Origin: Rubrimonas sp036788415
Lineage (GTDB): Bacteria; Pseudomonadota; Alphaproteobacteria; Rhodobacterales; Rhodobacteraceae
Assembly (NCBI RefSeq): GCF_036788415.1
Contig: NZ_DAIQNN010000007.1
Location: 1 to 64,000 of the forward strand
DNA length: 64,000 bases
Reading direction: 5' to 3'
Shown: one piece after another, positions 7,711 through 16,849 of the stretch
Layout of the letters: the number at the start of each line of letters is the position of its first letter
Numbering within the stretch: the first letter of the stretch is position 1
The notes under the pieces: generated by a model
The model's input: only the letters and a program-made list of their open reading frames with translations
Told to the model about the DNA's origin: nothing
Database searches by the model: none
Program-made: the position numbers and the translations under genes

Positions 7711-9138
7711 ATGACCAGCGACATCAACCGCTTCCGCCCGTTCGACACGCATCTCGACGAAGCTGCGGCGCTTTTGATCCTGCGCAATGCGACCGCCGAG
7801 GCCGACGACGGCGAGCTGTTTCTGGAGCGGCGGCGCTCCGAGGCGCTGAGCTTCGACGATGGCCGGCTGAAGGCCGCGAGCTACGACGCCTCGGAAGGCT
7901 TCGGCCTGCGCGCCGTCGCGGGCCCCACCGCCGGCTACGCCCATTCGTCGGAGATCTCCGAGGCCGCGCTGAAGCGCGCCGCCGAGACCTGCCGCCTCGC
8001 CGCGCGCGAGGGCGGCGGGCGCATCGCCGAGCCGCCCGCCCGCACCAACCGCCGGCTCTACGCCGAACTCGACCCGCTGGAGGGCCCCTCCTTCGCCGCC
8101 AAGGTCGAGCTGCTGCGCGAGATCGACGACTGGCTGCGCGCCCGCGACAAGCGGGTCGTGCAGGTCTCGGTCGGCCTGTCGGGCGGCGTGCAGGACGTGA
8201 CGATCCTGCGCCCCGAAGGCGGCGTGCTGTCCGAGGCGCGCCCGCTCGTGCGCATGAACATCTCGGTGATCGTCGAGAAGGACGGGCGGCGCGAGTCGGG
8301 AAGCTGGGGCGGCGGCGGGCGCGTCGGCTATGACGGGCTGATCGCGCCCGAGGCGTGGAAGCGCCACGCCGAGGAGGCGCTGCGCATCGCGCTGGTGAAT
8401 CTCGAGGCCGACGACGCGCCGGCGGGCGTGATGGAAGTCGCGCTCGGCGCCGGCTGGCCCGGCATCCTGCTGCACGAGGCGGTCGGCCACGGGCTCGAAG
8501 GCGACTTCAACCGCAAGAAGACCTCCGCCTTCTCGGGCCTGATGGGCAAGCAGGTCGCCGCGAAGGGCGTCACCGTCATCGACGACGGCACGATCCCCGA
8601 CCGCCGCGGCTCGCTGTCCTTCGACGACGAGGGCACCCCCACCAACCGCACCGTGCTGATCGAGGACGGCGTGCTGGTGGGCTACATGCAGGACCGCCAG
8701 AACGCCCGCCTGATGGGCGTGGACCCCACCGGCAACGGCCGCCGCGAGAGCTACGCCCACATCCCCATGCCGCGCATGACCAATACGATCATGCTCGGCG
8801 GGCAGGCGGACCCCGCGGAGATCGTTAAGGCGGTGAAGGACGGCATCTACGCCGTCGGCTTCGGCGGCGGGCAGGTCGACATCACAAATGGGAAGTTCGT
8901 CTTCTCCTGCACCGAGGCCTATCGCGTGAAGGACGGCGTGATCGGCCGCCCGGTCAAGGGCGCGACGCTGATCGGCGACGGCCCGACGGCGCTCAACCAT
9001 GTCCGCATGATCGGGAACGACATGAAGATGGACGACGGCATCGGCACCTGCGGCAAGAACGGCCAGGGCGTGCCGGTGGGCGTCGGCCAGCCGACGCTGC
9101 TGATCGACGGGCTGACGGTGGGCGGGGCGGGGGGCTGA
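7711..9138 (+). CDS. tldD: metalloprotease TldD
   Basis: Catalytic half of the TldD/TldE (PmbA) cytosolic protease, known for processing microcin B17 and degrading unfolded peptides. The 475-residue length is normal. The zinc-binding HEAVGH motif is at residues 255-260, in LLHEAVGHGLEGDF. tldE is not in the window, as is common. tldD beside the cox operon is a conserved alphaproteobacterial arrangement. Confidence 0.96.
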   Translation: MTSDINRFRPFDTHLDEAAALLILRNATAEADDGELFLERRRSEALSFDDGRLKAASYDASEGFGLRAVAGPTAGYAHSSEISEAALKRAAETCRLAAREGGGRIAEPPARTNRRLYAELDPLEGPSFAAKVELLREIDDWLRARDKRVVQVSVGLSGGVQDVTILRPEGGVLSEARPLVRMNISVIVEKDGRRESGSWGGGGRVGYDGLIAPEAWKRHAEEALRIALVNLEADDAPAGVMEVALGAGWPGILLHEAVGHGLEGDFNRKKTSAFSGLMGKQVAAKGVTVIDDGTIPDRRGSLSFDDEGTPTNRTVLIEDGVLVGYMQDRQNARLMGVDPTGNGRRESYAHIPMPRMTNTIMLGGQADPAEIVKAVKDGIYAVGFGGGQVDITNGKFVFSCTEAYRVKDGVIGRPVKGATLIGDGPTALNHVRMIGNDMKMDDGIGTCGKNGQGVPVGVGQPTLLIDGLTVGGAGG

Positions 9139-9172
9139 CCCCGGCGCTCCAGCGCGCTCGTCGGGTTCCCCC

Positions 9173-9193
9173 GGCGCCCCGGGCCGCGGCGCC
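9173..9193. terminator. weak hairpin between convergent tldD and DUF1285 genes
   Basis: GGCGCC (9173-9178) can pair with GGCGCC (9188-9193). There is no T-tract on either side, so terminator function is only suggested by its place between two convergent stops. Confidence 0.2.
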
Positions 9194-9215
9194 TCGAAGA
9201 CCTTCCGCGCAGGCC

Positions 9216-9788
9216 TCAGGTCGGCGGCGCGTCCGCCGGCGCGATGGGAAAGAAGGCGCCTTGCGAGACGACGCCGAACCACTCCGTCCCGTCGCGCTGG
9301 CGGGTCTCGCCGAGTTCGACCAGCCGATAGAACGTCTTGCGGTCGATCAGCGCCTCGAGGCCCCGGCGCACATGGACGTAGGGCCTCGGCGCGTCGGGCG
9401 GGCCTGCGACGCGGATCGGGTCGTCGGGGCCCGCCGCGACCTCGTCGTCGAGATTGGTGAGGAAGACCAGCGCGTCGCCGTCGCGCCGCACGTCCACGGC
9501 GACGAAGGGCGCGTCGTCCACGACGATTCCGACCTTCTCGACCGGGGTGACCAGAAAATGCCGCTCGCCCTCGCGCCGCAGCACCGAGGCGAAGAGCTTG
9601 ACCAGCGGGCGCCGGTCGATCGGGCCGCCCTGATAGAACCAGGTTCCGTCTGAGGCGATGCGCATGTCGATGTCGCCGCAGAAGGGCGGGTTCCACAGAT
9701 GCACCGGCGGCGGCCCTTTTTTCGCCGCCTTGCCCAGTTGGGATGCAATCTCGCCCGGGCGGCGCGGGTCTGGCGTTCGATCTGGCAT
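9216..9788 (-). CDS. DUF1285 family protein
   Basis: A 190-residue soluble protein with the DUF1285 signatures HLWNPPFCGDIDMRI, GTWFYQGGPIDRRPLVKLF and DGTEWFGVVSQGAFF. Structures of this family show a paired barrel-like fold but the function is unknown. The ATG at 9788 was chosen because it starts the conserved region within a normal leader length. It converges on tldD and diverges from the moxR module. Confidence 0.85.
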   Translation of the reverse strand: MPDRTPDPRRPGEIASQLGKAAKKGPPPVHLWNPPFCGDIDMRIASDGTWFYQGGPIDRRPLVKLFASVLRREGERHFLVTPVEKVGIVVDDAPFVAVDVRRDGDALVFLTNLDDEVAAGPDDPIRVAGPPDAPRPYVHVRRGLEALIDRKTFYRLVELGETRQRDGTEWFGVVSQGAFFPIAPADAPPT

Positions 9789-9815
9789 TTCGGCTGCGGC
9801 GCTCCATACTGAACC

Positions 9816-9843
9816 TCGACAGAGTACACGAGCGCGTTACGCT
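9816..9843 (+). promoter_or_regulatory. possible promoter of the moxR operon
   Basis: TCGACA (9816-9821) and TACGCT (9838-9843) are 16 bases apart in an unusually AT-containing stretch of the divergent intergenic region, about 54 bases ahead of the moxR start. Confidence 0.35.
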
Positions 9844-9896
9844 TTGAACCGACCCCGCCGCGCAGATCGCCGGCCCCAGCCGCAAGGAGCACGCAG

Positions 9897-10907
9897 ATGG
9901 ACGCCGATGCAGCGATCGCCGAGATCGAAACCGCGGGCGAAACGCTCGCCAAGGCGCGGGCCGAGATCGCCAAGCGCGTGATCGGGCAGGAGGTCATCGT
10001 CGATCTGGTGCTGAACGCGCTGATCTCGGGCGGGCACGCGCTGCTCGTCGGCGCGCCAGGGCTGGCGAAGACGCGGCTCGTGGAGACGCTCGGCCTCGTG
10101 CTCGGGCTCGACGCCAAGCGCGTGCAGTTCACGCCCGACCTGATGCCCGCCGACATCCTCGGCGCGGAAGTGCTGGAGGAGGGGCGCGACGGCGGACGCG
10201 CTTTCCGATTCATCGAAGGCCCGATCTTCTGCCAGTTGCTGATGGCCGACGAGATCAACCGCGCGAGCCCGCGCACGCAGTCGGCGCTGCTGCAGGCGAT
10301 GCAGGAGAAGCATGTGACGGTGGCAGGCGCGATGCGCGACCTGCCCAAGCCCTTCCATGTGCTCGCGACCCAGAACCCCATCGAGCAGGAGGGCACATAT
10401 CCGCTGCCCGAGGCGCAGCTCGACCGCTTCCTGCTGCAGGTGGACGTCGATTATCCCACACTCGACGCGGAGCGGCGCATCCTGATGGCGACGACCGGGG
10501 CCGAGGACGCGCAGGCGAGCCCGGTGCTCGATGCGGCGGGGCTGAGCCGGCTGCAGCAGGTGGTGCGGCGGATGCCGGCGGGCGAATCGGTGGTCGAGGC
10601 GATCCTGCGGCTGGTGCGCGCGGCGCGGCCCGGCCAGCCGGGCGGGATGGAGCTGATCGACCGCGCGGTGGCGTGGGGGCCGGGGCCGCGCGCGGCGCAG
10701 GCGCTGATGATGGCGGCGCGCGCCAAGGCGCTGCTCGAGGGGCGGCTCGCGCCCTCGATCGACGACGTCGCCGCGCTGGCCCTGCCGGCGCTCAAGCACC
10801 GCATGGCGCTGACCTTCGCCGCCAAGGCCGAGGGCGACACGCTCGATCGGGTGATCGGCGCGCTGGTCGAGCGCGCACTGCACGCCCCCGCCGCCGCGGC
10901 TGCGTGA
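9897..10907 (+). CDS. MoxR family AAA ATPase
   Basis: A cytosolic AAA+ ATPase that, in studied members, acts as a chaperone activating partner proteins with MIDAS metal sites. The 336-residue protein has Walker A GAPGLAKT (about residues 52-59), Walker B LLMADEINR (near residue 117), and the MoxR-specific ATQNPIEQEGTYPLPEAQLDRF segment split around residue 160. An AAGGAG site precedes the ATG. It leads a four-gene operon whose next two members are DUF58 and DUF4159 proteins, the usual MoxR partners. Confidence 0.93.
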   Translation: MDADAAIAEIETAGETLAKARAEIAKRVIGQEVIVDLVLNALISGGHALLVGAPGLAKTRLVETLGLVLGLDAKRVQFTPDLMPADILGAEVLEEGRDGGRAFRFIEGPIFCQLLMADEINRASPRTQSALLQAMQEKHVTVAGAMRDLPKPFHVLATQNPIEQEGTYPLPEAQLDRFLLQVDVDYPTLDAERRILMATTGAEDAQASPVLDAAGLSRLQQVVRRMPAGESVVEAILRLVRAARPGQPGGMELIDRAVAWGPGPRAAQALMMAARAKALLEGRLAPSIDDVAALALPALKHRMALTFAAKAEGDTLDRVIGALVERALHAPAAAAA

Positions 10908-10917
10908 GGGCGGCGTC

Positions 10918-11823
10918 ATGAGCGTCGCCGACATCGCCCAGCGTGGGGCCGGCTGGCTGCGGCGCGACGCCGAGCGGGTCTCGGGCGCGCTGCCGGCGCT
11001 GCTCGCCGAGGCCGAGCGGCTGGCCGCCTCGATCGCCGCCGGCGCGCATGGCCGCAAGCGCGCAGGCCCGGGCGAGACGTTCTGGCAGTATCGGCAGGCG
11101 CTGCCGGGCGATCCGAACACGGCGATCGACTGGCGGCGCTCGGGGCGGTCGGATCATCTCTACATCCGCGAGATGGAGTGGGAGGCGGCGCAGACCGTTT
11201 GGCTCTGGCGCGACGACGCGCTGTCGATGGACTACCGCTCCGACGCCGCGCCCCGCTCCAAGGTCGAGCGCGTGTCGCTGCTCGCGCTCGCGCTGTCGGT
11301 GCTGCTGATCCGCGGCGGCGAGCGGGTGGCGCTGCTCGGCACCGACGCCGCCCGCCCGCTGAGCGGCGAGACGCAGCTGCGCCGCATCGCCATGACCCTC
11401 GCCAAGCCGCGCGAGCACCGCCCCGATTACGGCGCGCCGCCCGACGGCGCTTTCGCGCGGGGCGGCAAGGCGGTGTTCCTGTCGGACTTCCTCGGGCCGA
11501 TGGAGGCGGTGCGCCCCGCGCTGCTGCGGGCGGCGCAGGCCGGAATTTCGGGCGTGATCGTGCAGGTGCTCGACCCGGCGGAGGAGGCGTTCCCCTTCGA
11601 CGGGCGCGTGCGCTTCGAGAGCATGGGCCGCGAGATCGACTTCGAGACGCACCGCGCCCGCGCGCTCGCCGACGCCTATCGCCGCCGGCTTGCCGAACGC
11701 CGCGACGAACTCGACACGCTGGCGCGGCGCTGCGGCTGGCGGATGACCGTCCACCACACCGATGTCAGCCCGCGCCGCGGGCTGCTGTGGCTCTATGCGG
11801 CGTTGGGCGGAGGGATGGGCTGA
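10918..11823 (+). CDS. DUF58 domain protein (MoxR partner)
   Basis: A 301-residue protein with the DUF58 core GETFWQYRQALPGDPNT followed by IDWRRSGRSDHLYIRE. DUF58 proteins sit beside moxR in many genomes and have a von Willebrand-like fold, but no activity is established. It starts 10 bases after moxR, and its TGA overlaps the next ATG (TGATG), indicating coupled translation. Confidence 0.88.
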   Translation: MSVADIAQRGAGWLRRDAERVSGALPALLAEAERLAASIAAGAHGRKRAGPGETFWQYRQALPGDPNTAIDWRRSGRSDHLYIREMEWEAAQTVWLWRDDALSMDYRSDAAPRSKVERVSLLALALSVLLIRGGERVALLGTDAARPLSGETQLRRIAMTLAKPREHRPDYGAPPDGAFARGGKAVFLSDFLGPMEAVRPALLRAAQAGISGVIVQVLDPAEEAFPFDGRVRFESMGREIDFETHRARALADAYRRRLAERRDELDTLARRCGWRMTVHHTDVSPRRGLLWLYAALGGGMG

Positions 11824-14648
11824 TGCTGTCTCTGGGCGGGCTGGCCTTTCTCAATCCGTGGCTTCTGGCGCCGCTGCTCGCGCTGCCGGCGCTGTGGCTG
11901 TTGCTGCGCGCGATCCCGCCGAGCCCGCGGCGGGCGGCCTTTCCCGGCGTTCGGCTGCTGCTCGGCCTCGACGACCCCGAGCGCACGCCCGACCGCACGC
12001 CGCTGTGGCTGTTGCTGCTGCGCTGCGCGATCGCGGCGGCCGCGATCCTCGCTTTCGCAGAGCCGGTGCTGAACCCCAAGGCGCGGCTCGGCGGCGCAGG
12101 GCCGGTGCTGCTGGCAATGGACGGCGGCTGGGCGAGCGCACCCGACTGGGAGGCGCGCCGCGCCCGCGCGCTCGACGTGCTCGCGCAGGCCGAGCGCGCC
12201 GAACGGCCCGTGATCTTCACGGCCCTCGCCCGCCCCGCGCCCGAGACGCAGGCCTTCGAGGTCCGCCCCGCCGCCGAGTGGCGCGGCGAGATCGAGGCGC
12301 TGCAACCTGCGCCCTGGGCGCCTCAGCGCGCGGCGTTTCTCGCGCGGCTTAGGGCGCAGACGCCGCAAATCGGCGAGACGGTGTGGCTGACCGACGGGCT
12401 CGACCATGGCGAGGCTGGGGAATTCGGCGCCGCGCTCGCGGACGTGGCGGGCCTCGCGGTGATAGGCCCCGACGCGCTCGCGCCGGCGCTGCGCGCGCCG
12501 GAGTTGGTCGACGGCGCGCTGACGGCGACGGTGCTGCGCGCCGCCGCGGGCCCCGCGGAGTCCGCGCAGGTCGCGGCCTATGGCGGCGATCCGCTCCGCG
12601 ATCCGGGCGAGGCGCGCAAGCTCGGCGAGGTCGCGGTGACGTTCGAGGCCGAGGCTGTCGAAGCGGTCGCCGCCTTCGAACTGCCGCTCGAGTTGCGCAA
12701 CCGCGTCAACCGCGTGGCGCTGACCGCCCGCCCGAGCGCGGGCGGCGCCGCGCTGGCCGATGACGGCGTGCGGCGGCGGCGGGTCGGACTGGTCGCAGGC
12801 GGTTCGCAGACCGAGGCGCAGCGGCTGATCTCGGATCTGCATTACCTGCGCGCGGCGCTCGTCGGCGTGGCCGAGACGGTCGAGGGCGACGTCGCAGCGG
12901 TGCTCGACGCCCGCCCCGACGCGGTGTTCATGGCCGATGTCGGTCGGTTCACCGAAGCCGAAGCCGAGGCGCTGACGGCGTGGGTCGAGGCGGGCGGGTT
13001 GCTGGTCCGGTTCGCGGGGCCGCGGATGGCGGGGGGGACCGAGGCGCTGGCGGGCGGCGCCGGCGTCGTCGACGATCCGCTGCAGCCGGTGCGGCTGCGC
13101 GCGGGCGGGCGGGCGATGGGCGGCGCGATGGCCTGGGGAGCGCCGCAGCGCGTGCGCCCCTTTCCGCCCGAAAGCCCCTTCGCCGGGCTGGCGGTCGCCG
13201 AGGACGTCGCGGTCAATCGCCAGCTCCTGGCCGAGATCGGCCCCGAGCTCTCGGAGCGGACATGGGCGGCTCTGGAGGACGGCACGCCGCTGGTGACGGC
13301 GCGCACAGCCGGCGCGGGCCGCATCGCGCTGTTCCACGTCACAGCCAACGCCGAATGGTCGACGCTGCCGCTCTCGGGGCTCTTCGTCGAGATGACGCGG
13401 CGGCTGACCCAGCTGTCGGGCGGCGGCGGCCCCCGCGATCGCGCCGCCCTCGCCGGGCGCATGGCCCGGCCTGTCGCCCTGCTCGACGGATACGGGCGGC
13501 TCGCGCGCGCCGACGCCGCCGCCGGAGCGCCGGTCGAGCGGCTCGACGCAGCGCCGGGCCCCGACGCGCCGCCGGGTCTCTACGCCGTCGGCGAGACGCT
13601 GCTCGCCTTCAACCTGTTCGGCCCCGAAGCGACGCTGACCGCAGCGCCGCCGCCGCCCGCCTCGGCGCGGATGGAGACGCTGGAGGCGGCGCAGGAGCGC
13701 CCGCTCGCGCCCTGGCTTCTGGCGGCGGCGCTGGCGCTGCTGGCGGCGGACACGGTCGCCGGGCTGATCCTCGCGGGGCGGCTGCCCGCGCCGCGGCGGC
13801 GGCGGGCTGCCGGCGGAGCGCTGGCCCTCGCGCTCGCGGCGAGCCTCGCCGCAAGCCTGGCCGGCGCGCCTGCGGCGCAGGCGCAGACTGACGAGGCCCG
13901 CGCGTTGCACGCGGCCAACGCGACGGTGCTCGCCCATGTCCGGACCATGGACCCGCAGGTGGACCGGATCGCAGAGGCGGGTCTGCGGGGTCTCAGCCGC
14001 ATCCTCGCCGCGCGCACGGCGGTCGAGCCGGAGGCGCCCGCCGGGGTCGATCTGGAGACGGACGACCTGGCCTTCTACACGCTGCTCTATTGGCCGATCA
14101 CGACCGCTCAGCCGACGCCGTCCGATGTGGCCATGGCCAAGCTCAACCAGTTCCTGCGCACCGGCGGCATGATCGTGTTCGACACGCGCGACCGGCATCT
14201 GGAGTTCGGCGCCGGCCCGACCCAGAACGCCGCCGCCCTCCGCCGGCTGACCGCGCGGCTCGACCTGCCGCCGCTGGAGCCGGTCGGCGAGGATCATGTG
14301 CTGACGCGCGCCTTCTATTTGCTCGAGACCTTTCCCGGCCGCCACGCCGGCGGGCGCGTCTGGGTCGAGGCGGCGCCGCCCGCCGCGCCGGGCGAGGCGC
14401 CGCCGGCCCGCTTCAGCAGCCGCAACGACGACGTCTCGCCGGTGGTGGTCGGCGCGGCGGACTGGGCGGCCGCCTGGGCGGTGGACGAGGCCGGCGAGTT
14501 CCTCGCGCCGGTCGGCGGCGGCGACGGCTTCCGCCAGCGCGAGATGGCCTATCGCTTTGGGGTCAACCTCGTGATGTACGCGCTCACCGGCAATTACAAA
14601 TCCGATCAGGTCCACGTCCCGGCCCTGCTTGAACGTCTTGGACAGTGA
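11823..14648 (+). CDS. large DUF4159 membrane protein with BatA-like N-terminus
   Basis: A 941-residue membrane protein. Residues 1-80 resemble the BatA N-terminal region, with two hydrophobic helices (FLNPWLLAPLLALPALWLLL and a second near residue 65). A long extracytoplasmic middle follows, then hydrophobic helices around residues 630-690. The C-terminal DUF4159 domain starts near VLAHVRTMD and includes YTLLYWPIT and NQFLRTGGMIVFDTRD. The start at 11823 overlaps the DUF58 stop. Biochemical function is unknown; by context it belongs to a MoxR-activated cell-envelope complex. Confidence 0.85.
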   Translation: MLSLGGLAFLNPWLLAPLLALPALWLLLRAIPPSPRRAAFPGVRLLLGLDDPERTPDRTPLWLLLLRCAIAAAAILAFAEPVLNPKARLGGAGPVLLAMDGGWASAPDWEARRARALDVLAQAERAERPVIFTALARPAPETQAFEVRPAAEWRGEIEALQPAPWAPQRAAFLARLRAQTPQIGETVWLTDGLDHGEAGEFGAALADVAGLAVIGPDALAPALRAPELVDGALTATVLRAAAGPAESAQVAAYGGDPLRDPGEARKLGEVAVTFEAEAVEAVAAFELPLELRNRVNRVALTARPSAGGAALADDGVRRRRVGLVAGGSQTEAQRLISDLHYLRAALVGVAETVEGDVAAVLDARPDAVFMADVGRFTEAEAEALTAWVEAGGLLVRFAGPRMAGGTEALAGGAGVVDDPLQPVRLRAGGRAMGGAMAWGAPQRVRPFPPESPFAGLAVAEDVAVNRQLLAEIGPELSERTWAALEDGTPLVTARTAGAGRIALFHVTANAEWSTLPLSGLFVEMTRRLTQLSGGGGPRDRAALAGRMARPVALLDGYGRLARADAAAGAPVERLDAAPGPDAPPGLYAVGETLLAFNLFGPEATLTAAPPPPASARMETLEAAQERPLAPWLLAAALALLAADTVAGLILAGRLPAPRRRRAAGGALALALAASLAASLAGAPAAQAQTDEARALHAANATVLAHVRTMDPQVDRIAEAGLRGLSRILAARTAVEPEAPAGVDLETDDLAFYTLLYWPITTAQPTPSDVAMAKLNQFLRTGGMIVFDTRDRHLEFGAGPTQNAAALRRLTARLDLPPLEPVGEDHVLTRAFYLLETFPGRHAGGRVWVEAAPPAAPGEAPPARFSSRNDDVSPVVVGAADWAAAWAVDEAGEFLAPVGGGDGFRQREMAYRFGVNLVMYALTGNYKSDQVHVPALLERLGQ

Positions 14649-14658
14649 GGGAGCCGCG

Positions 14659-16740
14659 ATGAGCGCCTCGGTCGTCTTCGCGCCGCTTCTGCCCTGGGCG
14701 CTGCTCGCCGCGGGCGCGGCGCTCGCCCTCGCCGCGGCGGGGCTCGCGCTGTGGCGGGGCTCGCCGGGCTGGCTGCTGCGCGCGCTCGCCTTCGCGATCC
14801 TGCTCTTCGCGCTGACCAACCCGTCGCTTCTGCGCGAGAACCGCCGCGCGCTGCCCGACATCGCCTTCCTGATCGTCGACGAGAGCGCGAGCCAGACCGT
14901 CGGCGACCGCCCGACCCAGACCGCGCAGGCCGCCGCCGAGATCGAGGCCGCGATCGCGGCGCTGGCCGCGCGCGGCGCCCCCGACGCGCCGCTCGAACTG
15001 CGCGTCGCCCGCGTCGCCTCCGATCCGGCGGAGGATCGCGGCACGGCGCTCCTGTCGGCGCTCGAGACCGCCGCCGCCGACGCGGCGCCCAGCCAGATCG
15101 CCGGCGCGCTGCTGCTGACCGACGGGCGCGCGCACGACCTCGACCGCCTCTCCGCCTTCCCCGGCCCGGTCCATGCTCTGGTGACGGGCGAGCCGGACGA
15201 ACGCGACCTGCGCCTCGTGCTCCAGACCGCCCCGACCTTCGGCATCGTCGGCGAGACTGCGACCGCGGTCGCGCGGGTCGAGGCGCTCGGGGCGGCGCCG
15301 CAGGGCGCGCCGGTCGAGTTGAGCGTCTCGGTCGACGGCGGCCCGCCCCGCCGCATCCCCGCCCGCGTGGGCGAGAGCGTCCCGGTCGAGATCGAGATCA
15401 CGCATGGCGGCCCGAACGTCGTCGAGCTGCGGCTGCCTGCCGCGCAGGACGAGCTGACCGATCGCAACAACGCCGCCGTCTTCACCGTCAACGGCGTGCG
15501 CGACCGGCTGCGGGTGCTGCTCGTATCCGGCGAGCCGCATCCCGGCGAGCGCACCTGGCGCAACCTGCTCAAGGCCGATCCGGCGGTGGACCTCGTGCAT
15601 TTCACCATCCTGCGCCCGCCCGCCAAACAGGACGGAACGCCGGTCTACGAGCTGTCGCTGATCGCCTTTCCGACGCGCGAGCTGTTTATGGAGAAGGTGG
15701 ACGAGTTCGATCTGATCATCTTCGACCGCTACCGCCGGCGCGGCATCCTGCCCACGCCCTACATCGCCAATGTCGCGCGCTATGTGCGCGAGGGCGGGGC
15801 GGTGCTGCTGGCCGAGGGCGACAGCTTCGCCGGCGTCGAGAGCCTCTACCGCACGCCGCTCGCCGACGTGATCCCGGCGCGGCCCACCGCCGGCGTTCTG
15901 GAGGAGGGCTATCTGCCGCGCGTGACCGAACTGGGCCGGCGCCATCCGGTCACGGCGGGGCTCGGCGGCGACGCCGGCGCGCCCGGCGAGGCGCCGCCCT
16001 GGGGCCGCTGGTTCCGGCATGTCGAGATCGAGCCGCTGAGCGGCGAGACGGTGATGACCGGGGCCCGCGACCTGCCGCTGATGATCCTCGACCGAGTCGG
16101 CGAGGGCAGGGTGGCCGTGCTCGCCTCCGATCAGGCGTGGCTTTGGACGCGCGGCTATGAGGGGGGCGGGCCGCAGGCGGAGCTTCTGCGCCGGCTCGCG
16201 CACTGGCTGATGAAGGAGCCGGACCTCGAGGAGGAGGCGCTCACCGCGTCGGTCGAGGGCGCGGTGCTGCGCGCCGAGCGCCGCTCCATCGGCGACGGCC
16301 CCGAGACCTTGACCGTGACCGCCCCGTCGGGCGCGACGCTGAGCGCGCCCTTCGCCGAGCTTCGGCCCGGCCTCTGGGCGGCCCGGATCGAGACGACCGA
16401 GCAGGGCCTGCATCGGCTTTCGGACGGGACGCTGGAGGCGGTCGCTGCGGTCGGCCCGCCCGCCCCGCGCGAATTCGAGAACCCCGTTTCCACGACGGAG
16501 CTTCTCGCCCCGCTCGCCGAAGCCACGGGCGGCGCGTCGCGCCGTTTGACCGATGGTCTGCCCGACCTGCGCCGCGTCGCGGAGGGCCGGGTCGCCGAAG
16601 GGCGCGGCTGGCTGGGCCTGACCCGCCGCGGGGCCTACGCCGTCGAGGATGTCCGCCTGACGCCCCTCGCGCCGGCATGGGCGATGCTGCTCGTCACCGC
16701 GCTTCTTCTGGTCGGGGCCTGGCGCGTCGAAGGCCGCTGA
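14659..16740 (+). CDS. membrane protein with MIDAS-like motif and glutamine-amidotransferase-like fold
   Basis: A 693-residue protein with two N-terminal helices (about residues 5-55), a long extracytoplasmic region and a single C-terminal helix at the end. Soon after the N-terminal helices it contains VDESASQ, a DxSxS metal-adhesion motif typical of von Willebrand domains. The middle (VRYVREGGAVLLAEGD-like region near residue 380) resembles the class I glutamine amidotransferase fold seen in this family. The ATG at 14659 follows a GAGGGAG site 10 bases after the previous stop. It is the last gene of the MoxR module. Confidence 0.8.
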   Translation: MSASVVFAPLLPWALLAAGAALALAAAGLALWRGSPGWLLRALAFAILLFALTNPSLLRENRRALPDIAFLIVDESASQTVGDRPTQTAQAAAEIEAAIAALAARGAPDAPLELRVARVASDPAEDRGTALLSALETAAADAAPSQIAGALLLTDGRAHDLDRLSAFPGPVHALVTGEPDERDLRLVLQTAPTFGIVGETATAVARVEALGAAPQGAPVELSVSVDGGPPRRIPARVGESVPVEIEITHGGPNVVELRLPAAQDELTDRNNAAVFTVNGVRDRLRVLLVSGEPHPGERTWRNLLKADPAVDLVHFTILRPPAKQDGTPVYELSLIAFPTRELFMEKVDEFDLIIFDRYRRRGILPTPYIANVARYVREGGAVLLAEGDSFAGVESLYRTPLADVIPARPTAGVLEEGYLPRVTELGRRHPVTAGLGGDAGAPGEAPPWGRWFRHVEIEPLSGETVMTGARDLPLMILDRVGEGRVAVLASDQAWLWTRGYEGGGPQAELLRRLAHWLMKEPDLEEEALTASVEGAVLRAERRSIGDGPETLTVTAPSGATLSAPFAELRPGLWAARIETTEQGLHRLSDGTLEAVAAVGPPAPREFENPVSTTELLAPLAEATGGASRRLTDGLPDLRRVAEGRVAEGRGWLGLTRRGAYAVEDVRLTPLAPAWAMLLVTALLLVGAWRVEGR

Positions 16741-16826
16741 CGCGGTTGCGCCGGAGCGCGCAGGTCCGACCTTTGCGGGCGGGCGTGGCGGAGACGGGAA
16801 TCGCGAAGCCCCCCGCTGGGCGCCGC

Positions 16827-16848
16827 CGCCGTCCTTCCCCCGACGGCG
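16827..16848. terminator. hairpin at the convergent junction with the photolyase operon
   Basis: CGCCGTC (16827-16833) pairs with GACGGCG (16842-16848) over an eight-base pyrimidine loop, one base from the stop of the leftward photolyase gene. No T-tract follows on either strand. Confidence 0.4.
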
Positions 16849-16849
16849 T

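Noticed and set aside
11793..15626. 1277-codon open frame on the minus strand
   Set aside because: It is antisense to the well-supported DUF4159 and MIDAS genes; high GC content leaves long open antisense frames. No domain is recognisable.
16741..16800. Third copy of the dispersed repeat at the MIDAS/photolyase convergent junction
   Set aside because: GCAGGTCCGACCTTTG resembles part of copy B with its loop deleted, but the match is too short to call.
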